Assembly: GCA_016946835.1 (NCBI GenBank)
Contig: JACVTC010000076.1
Location: forward strand, 50,001 to 62,500
Source of the DNA: Neocallimastix lanati (nom. inval.)
Taxonomy: Eukaryota > Neocallimastigomycota > Neocallimastigomycetes > Neocallimastigales > Neocallimastigaceae
Length of the DNA stretch: 12,500 nucleotides
Reading direction: 5' to 3'
Made by a program: the position numbers and the translations under genes. The notes under the pieces were generated by a model. That model had not been told where the DNA came from. It ran no database searches and saw only the letters and a list, made by a program, of their open reading frames with translations. Shown here piece after piece: positions 8,966-12,500 of this stretch (its first letter is position 1; every line of letters begins with the position of its first letter).

Positions 8966-9410
8966 AAAATTATTATTAAATATTCTTATTAAAATCTTTT
9001 ATTAATATCAAATATAATAAAAATTATTATTAAATATTCTTATTAAAATCTTTTATTAATATTAAATATAATAAAAATTATTAAATATTCTAATAAAAAT
9101 CTTTTATTAATATTAAATATAATAAAAATTATTATTAAATATTCTTATTAAAATCTTTTATAATAAAAATTATTATTAAATATTCTTATAAAATTCTTTT
9201 ATTAATATCAAATATAATAAAAATTATTATTAAATATTCTAATAAAAATCTTTTATTAATATCAAATATAATAAAAATTATTATTAAATATTCTTATTAA
9301 AATCTTTTATTAATATCAAATATAATAAAAATTATTATTAAATATTCTAATAAAAATCTTTTATTAATATTAAATATAATAAAAATTATTATTAAATATT
9401 CTTATTAAAA
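8966..9410 (+). repeat. 54-bp minisatellite, about 8 units
   Basis: Nine occurrences of TTAAATATTC mark successive units with a basic period of 54 bp; a few units carry small deletions (for example around 9080 and 9155). Units differ in the step after TATTC (TTATTAAAAT or TAATAAAAAT) and in ATCAAATAT or ATTAAATAT. Recurring combinations suggest two-unit duplications. Confidence 0.85.
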
Positions 9411-9494
9411 ATTATATAATATTTAAATCATTATTAATTCTTATTTTTATATTAAGAATAATAAAAACCTATTTCAATAAATATTTGATATAAA

Positions 9495-9664
9495 ATACAG
9501 AATTATAAGTTTCTGTATAATATTTTCTAAACCTTTGAAATAAACTAAAAATAAATCAAAAATCAAAAATAAATTAAATCTTTATTAAAAATAAAAATGA
9601 ACTAAAATACAGAATTTCAATAATAAAAAAATGATCTAAAATACAGAAAATATCAATTCTGTAT
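9495..9664. repeat. Two hairpins with identical ATACAGAA arms, and a 34-bp direct repeat
   Basis: ATACAGAA (9495-9502) with TTCTGTAT (9511-9518), and ATACAGAA (9641-9648) with TTCTGTAT (9657-9664). Both have 8-bp perfect arms and 8-nt loops, with different loop sequences. A further ATACAGAA at 9607 is part of an 18-bp direct repeat (9597-9614 and 9631-9648, 17 of 18 identical). Arms conserved with changing loops suggest a structural or protein-binding role, or the same short insertion twice. Confidence 0.55.
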
Positions 9665-10071
9665 AATTCTCTCTCTGAAAAACAATATCAAGAAGAAGCT
9701 ACCGCCCGGAATGCCCTTCGTGATACAATCTCTAAATTAATTTTTTATATTTTAATTTAATAAATGTTATTTTTTTTTTTTTAAAAAAATAATTTAAAAT
9801 AATAGTTAAAAATTAAAATAAAATAGTTATAATAGTTTTTTTATAAAGAATATATTAATAATAAATAAAATGTATTAAAATAAAAGTATAAAAAGAAGAA
9901 TAAATTTCTTTCTTTTTAATACTGGGAACAAATAATTTTAATTTTAAATTTAAATAAAGAATATTTAAAATTTAATTTTTTTTCTTGTTTCCAAATTTAT
10001 TTTTATAGTTATGTGTTAATATTTATTTTTTTGTTTTGAATATCTTAGTGTTTCAACCCCAGCCCGTATCA

Positions 10072-10075
10072 CTGA
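10072..10075. repeat. CTGA, right target duplication of the solo-LTR-like element
   Basis: Directly follows the CA terminus at 10071 and matches 8908-8911. Confidence 0.65.
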
Positions 10076-10310
10076 AGATTTCATTACAGACAGTAACATA
10101 TACATTAATATTGACAACAAAAATAATTACAATAATAAAAGAAAATTAAATAAATAAAATAATACAATAATAAAACGAAAAAAGATTAACAATACGAAAA
10201 CACCAAACTCAAAAACAAATAATCTAGTTGAACCATACAATTATAGAGATATATTCAAATTAAACGATAAAATACAATGGTTAAATTCGGTAAAAGAGGA
10301 ACTAAACAAT

Positions 10311-11747
10311 ATGAGAAAACTTAATGTTTATACAATAGTAAAATCAGTACCCAATGGATCCAACGTTATTTCATCACGTTGGGTTTTCAAATATAAGAGA
10401 GATCCAAATGGCAACATAACAAAGAGAAAGGCTAGACTCGTCGCTAAAGGATATACTCAAGAATACGGAGTGGATTATAAGGAAACCTTCGCTCCAACTC
10501 TCAAACAAGACACAATCCGAATAATAACCGTGTTAGCTGTACAAAACAATTTTAATATTAAACAAATCGATATTAATTCAGCGTACCTAAATGCACCATT
10601 AAAAGAAGTTATCTACATGAAGACCCCCGAAGGAGATCCCTTATACGGCAAGCCATTCTGGAAATTAAACAAGGCTCTTTACGGCTTGAAACAAGCTGGT
10701 AAAGAGTGGAATGATAAACTAAATTCAGAACTTATAAAAATTGGATTCAAGAGACTTAAAAGTGAACCATGTGTATATGTCAAAATAAATGAAAGAAACA
10801 AAATTGTATGTATATTATCTGTTTACGTTGACGATATACTTATAGCAGGTACAAATAAAGATATTGATAATGTTAAAAATTCAATTAAAGAAAAATTTAA
10901 TATAAAGGACATTGGAGACGTTGAATTCGTCATTGGTATTAAATTCACTAAAATATTAAATGGATACATTCTACATCAGTCTAGATATATAAATGATATT
11001 TTTAACAAATATAACATCAGTTCCCTCCTACCAACAAAGAACCTAATCCCAATTGAAAATCCAGAATTAAGAAATAAACCTTTCGATGAAACAAAATATA
11101 GAAGTGCAGTCGGGAGCTTATTATATTTAGCAATCTGTACGCGTCCTGATATATTATTTGCAGTCAGTAAAGCTTCTAGAAAGTCCAGTAAGCCAACATT
11201 GGAAGATTGGAGCAATGTGATAAGAATATTTAGATATTTAAAATACACAAGGAATTATGGAATTAAAATTGAAAAAGGAATGAGTTTAAAAGTTTATGTA
11301 GACGCCGACTATGCTGGTGATCCTGGCACAAGAAAATCAACATCTGGTTTTCTTATAATGATGGGAAACACTCCAACAAGTTGGTTCTCAAAGTTACAAC
11401 ATTGTGTTTCCACTTCTACAACAGAAGCGGAATATTACAGCTTAAGTGAATGTGCAAAGCACACACTTTGGTATAGAAACTTTTTAAATGAACTAAATAT
11501 AAAATCAAACAACATCACAATTTATGTAGATAACAAAGCAACAATTTACAATAGTGAAAATCAATCAATCAATCCAAAATCAAAACACATAGATATCCGA
11601 TACCACCATGTCAGAGATTTAGTTAATAAACAACTAATAAAACTAAAATATATTAAATTCAAAGATAACTTAGCAGATGGGTTTACTAAATATTTAAACA
11701 ACACTCTTATGAATAAATTTAGAGACTCTATATTATCGAAATATTAA
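10311..11747 (+). CDS. pol: Copia-type reverse transcriptase-RNase H, partial pol
   Basis: 478 residues from the first ATG. The reading frame is open back to 10158, and residues encoded upstream (EPYNY... and EELNN before the ATG) already match the usual start of a copia RT, so this ATG is internal to the original polyprotein. RT: D87 (IDINSAYLNAPL) and Y172-V-D-D175, plus the KARLVAKGYTQEYG block near residue 40. A TRPDI block follows. RNase H: D331, E372 or E374, D407 and D456 (NLADGFTK). Further upstream the same frame holds a stop, TAA 10155-10157, and low-complexity Asn/Lys codons. Without gag, protease and integrase this copy cannot be autonomous, although the RT-RNase H part itself is undamaged. 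Whether it is translated is unknown; it is better seen as a pseudo-polyprotein with an intact 3' half. Confidence 0.9.
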   Translation: MRKLNVYTIVKSVPNGSNVISSRWVFKYKRDPNGNITKRKARLVAKGYTQEYGVDYKETFAPTLKQDTIRIITVLAVQNNFNIKQIDINSAYLNAPLKEVIYMKTPEGDPLYGKPFWKLNKALYGLKQAGKEWNDKLNSELIKIGFKRLKSEPCVYVKINERNKIVCILSVYVDDILIAGTNKDIDNVKNSIKEKFNIKDIGDVEFVIGIKFTKILNGYILHQSRYINDIFNKYNISSLLPTKNLIPIENPELRNKPFDETKYRSAVGSLLYLAICTRPDILFAVSKASRKSSKPTLEDWSNVIRIFRYLKYTRNYGIKIEKGMSLKVYVDADYAGDPGTRKSTSGFLIMMGNTPTSWFSKLQHCVSTSTTEAEYYSLSECAKHTLWYRNFLNELNIKSNNITIYVDNKATIYNSENQSINPKSKHIDIRYHHVRDLVNKQLIKLKYIKFKDNLADGFTKYLNNTLMNKFRDSILSKY

Positions 11748-11820
11748 TACGAATTTTTTTTTTCTCATTTTTGAGTTTTTTTTTAAAAAAGGTTTCATCA
11801 TATTCTTTAAGTGAATGTTT

Positions 11821-11868
11821 AAAATCTAACTTTTTTTCTTATTATTAAGTTTTTTTTAGTTAGATTTT
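11821..11868 (+). repeat. 11-bp hairpin just before the copia polypurine tract
   Basis: AAAATCTAACT (11821-11831) pairs perfectly with AGTTAGATTTT (11858-11868) around a T-rich loop. It ends 2 nt before the GGGGAA tract. The position parallels the hairpin before the gypsy polypurine tract. Confidence 0.6.
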
Positions 11869-11870
11869 TT

Positions 11871-11876
11871 GGGGAA
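11871..11876 (+). other. Short polypurine tract of the copia element
   Basis: GGGGAA directly abuts the TGTT start of the LTR, the expected position of the plus-strand primer. Short for a polypurine tract, and preceded by T rather than purines. Confidence 0.65.
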
Positions 11877-12145
11877 TGTTAAAAATAATGATTCGTCATA
11901 CAATAAATAAATTAAAATAAAATATAAATTAATATAAATAATGAAATAATTTCATTGTATAAAAAAAAGTATAAATACAAAAGGATATATTTTGTTTTTG
12001 AAAAACATAGATATAACCATAATAATATATATAAAAAATAGAATGTAATAACAAAATATATTAAATAAAAAAACATGTCTTTAATAAAACTCTTAAATAT
12101 CTTTTTAATAAAAATTGAGTGTCATCTAATTTTGTTCTTTTAACA
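11877..12145 (+). repeat. 3' LTR of the copia element
   Basis: 269 bp, begins TGTTAAAA and ends TTTTAACA, a perfect 8-bp inverted terminus, directly after the polypurine tract. Inside: a 17-bp palindrome (11940-11956) and a good TATA box, TATAAATA (11970-11977). AATAAA strings around 12060-12110 could serve as poly(A) signals. No partner 5' LTR is seen in the window; only its first 13 bases recur, at 511-523. Confidence 0.85.
11970..11977 (+). promoter_or_regulatory. TATA box candidate in the copia LTR
   Basis: TATAAATA, about 94 bp into the LTR, a typical position for a U3 promoter in a short copia LTR. It follows a run of eight A. In a 3' LTR it would direct transcription out into the adjacent microsatellite. 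Confidence 0.4.
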
Positions 12146-12237
12146 ATTATTTATTATTATTTATTATTATTTATTATTATTTATTATTATTATTATTATT
12201 ATTATTTATTATTATTATTATTATTTATTATTATTTA

Positions 12238-12270
<33 letters not shown>

Positions 12271-12334
12271 TATTATTATTTATTATTATTATTATTATTT
12301 ATTATTATTTATTATTATTTATTATTATTTATTA

Positions 12335-12367
<33 letters not shown>

Positions 12368-12394
12368 TATTATTATTATTATTATTATTATTTA

Positions 12395-12430
<36 letters not shown>

Positions 12431-12432
12431 TA
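12146..12432 (+). repeat. TTA-rich microsatellite
   Basis: About 285 bp built from TTA trinucleotides broken at intervals by an extra T (TTTATTATTA blocks). The open frame across it encodes only Ile/Leu/Tyr/Phe runs and is not a gene. It begins exactly at the copia LTR end. The last 68 bases of the window are plain AT-rich sequence with nothing recognisable. Confidence 0.9.
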
Positions 12433-12500
12433 ATAATAAATAAAAAATTATAAAAAATTTTGAAATAAAATTAATATTGATATTAATATTAATAACTTTT

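Larger units (their letters stand above)
8912..10071. mobile_element. Probable solo LTR (or MITE-like element), 1,160 bp
   Basis: Starts TGATACGGGGTG (8912-8923) and ends CAGCCCGTATCA (10060-10071); the ends are inverted repeats at 11 of 12 positions, with TG...CA termini. CTGA flanks it on both sides (8908-8911 and 10072-10075). It contains no gene. These signs fit a solo LTR left by LTR-LTR recombination, of a family different from the gypsy element beside it. A non-autonomous DNA transposon with 12-bp inverted ends is the alternative. Contents: a 54-bp minisatellite (8966-9410), ATACAGAA hairpins (9495-9664), one GC-richer island (about 9690-9730), then AT-rich sequence. It sits directly upstream of the copia reading frame, whose 5' part is missing. 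Confidence 0.7.
10076..12145 (+). mobile_element. Ty1/copia retrotransposon, 3' portion only
   Basis: RT-RNase H frame, short polypurine tract and 3' LTR in the plus orientation. In Ty1/copia elements integrase lies before RT, so gag, protease and integrase should be upstream; none is recognisable at 8908-10075 or in 1-1097. The copia-like frame can be followed up to the CTGA at 10072-10075, where the solo-LTR-like element begins. The 5' part is therefore lost, decayed beyond recognition, or displaced by the insertions. The 5' limit given is the insertion junction, not a true element end. Confidence 0.85.

Overview
The window reads as a strongly AT-rich eukaryotic genome with retrotransposon nests, long A/T homopolymers, (TAA)n microsatellites and Asn-run-rich proteins. 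Stop codons fit the standard code. This resembles anaerobic gut fungi (Neocallimastigomycota), but that assignment is an inference from composition and element type; another AT-rich protist or early-diverging fungus is possible. I see no cellular gene, tRNA, rRNA or CRISPR array.

Layout. 1-1097 is non-coding flank with short hairpins and small repeats. 1102-8907 is a complete Ty3/gypsy-class LTR retrotransposon (7,806 bp). It has two 559-bp LTRs with only two mismatches, a primer-binding-site candidate, gag (1898-3079), pol (3118-7221: protease, RT, RNase H, integrase), a 1.1-kb homopolymer-rich 3' non-coding tract, and a polypurine tract. All catalytic residues that I can place are present except one glycine of the protease motif. 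Gag and pol are joined by what looks like a textbook -1 ribosomal frameshift site: U UUA AAC in phase, a 7-nt spacer, then a short stem.

8912-10071 (1,160 bp) has no gene but is bounded by an 11/12-bp terminal inverted repeat beginning TG and ending CA, and by CTGA on both sides. I read it as a solo LTR (or a MITE-like element) of another family, with a 54-bp minisatellite inside. The same 4-mer CTGA also flanks the gypsy element, so three CTGA copies separate the two insertions from each other and from their surroundings. This indicates nested insertion that reused one target site.

10072-12145 is the 3' part of a Ty1/copia element in the same orientation: an open RT-RNase H frame (10311-11747), a short polypurine tract and a 269-bp 3' LTR with perfect 8-bp inverted termini. 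Its gag, protease and integrase are not in the window. The LTR ends directly against a ~285-bp TTA-rich microsatellite (12146-12432).

How it works together: gag supplies the particle protein. Frameshifting would supply Gag-Pol at a low ratio; protease, RT/RNase H and integrase then make and insert cDNA between LTR ends. The gypsy copy appears recent and possibly competent. The copia copy is a 5'-deficient remnant.
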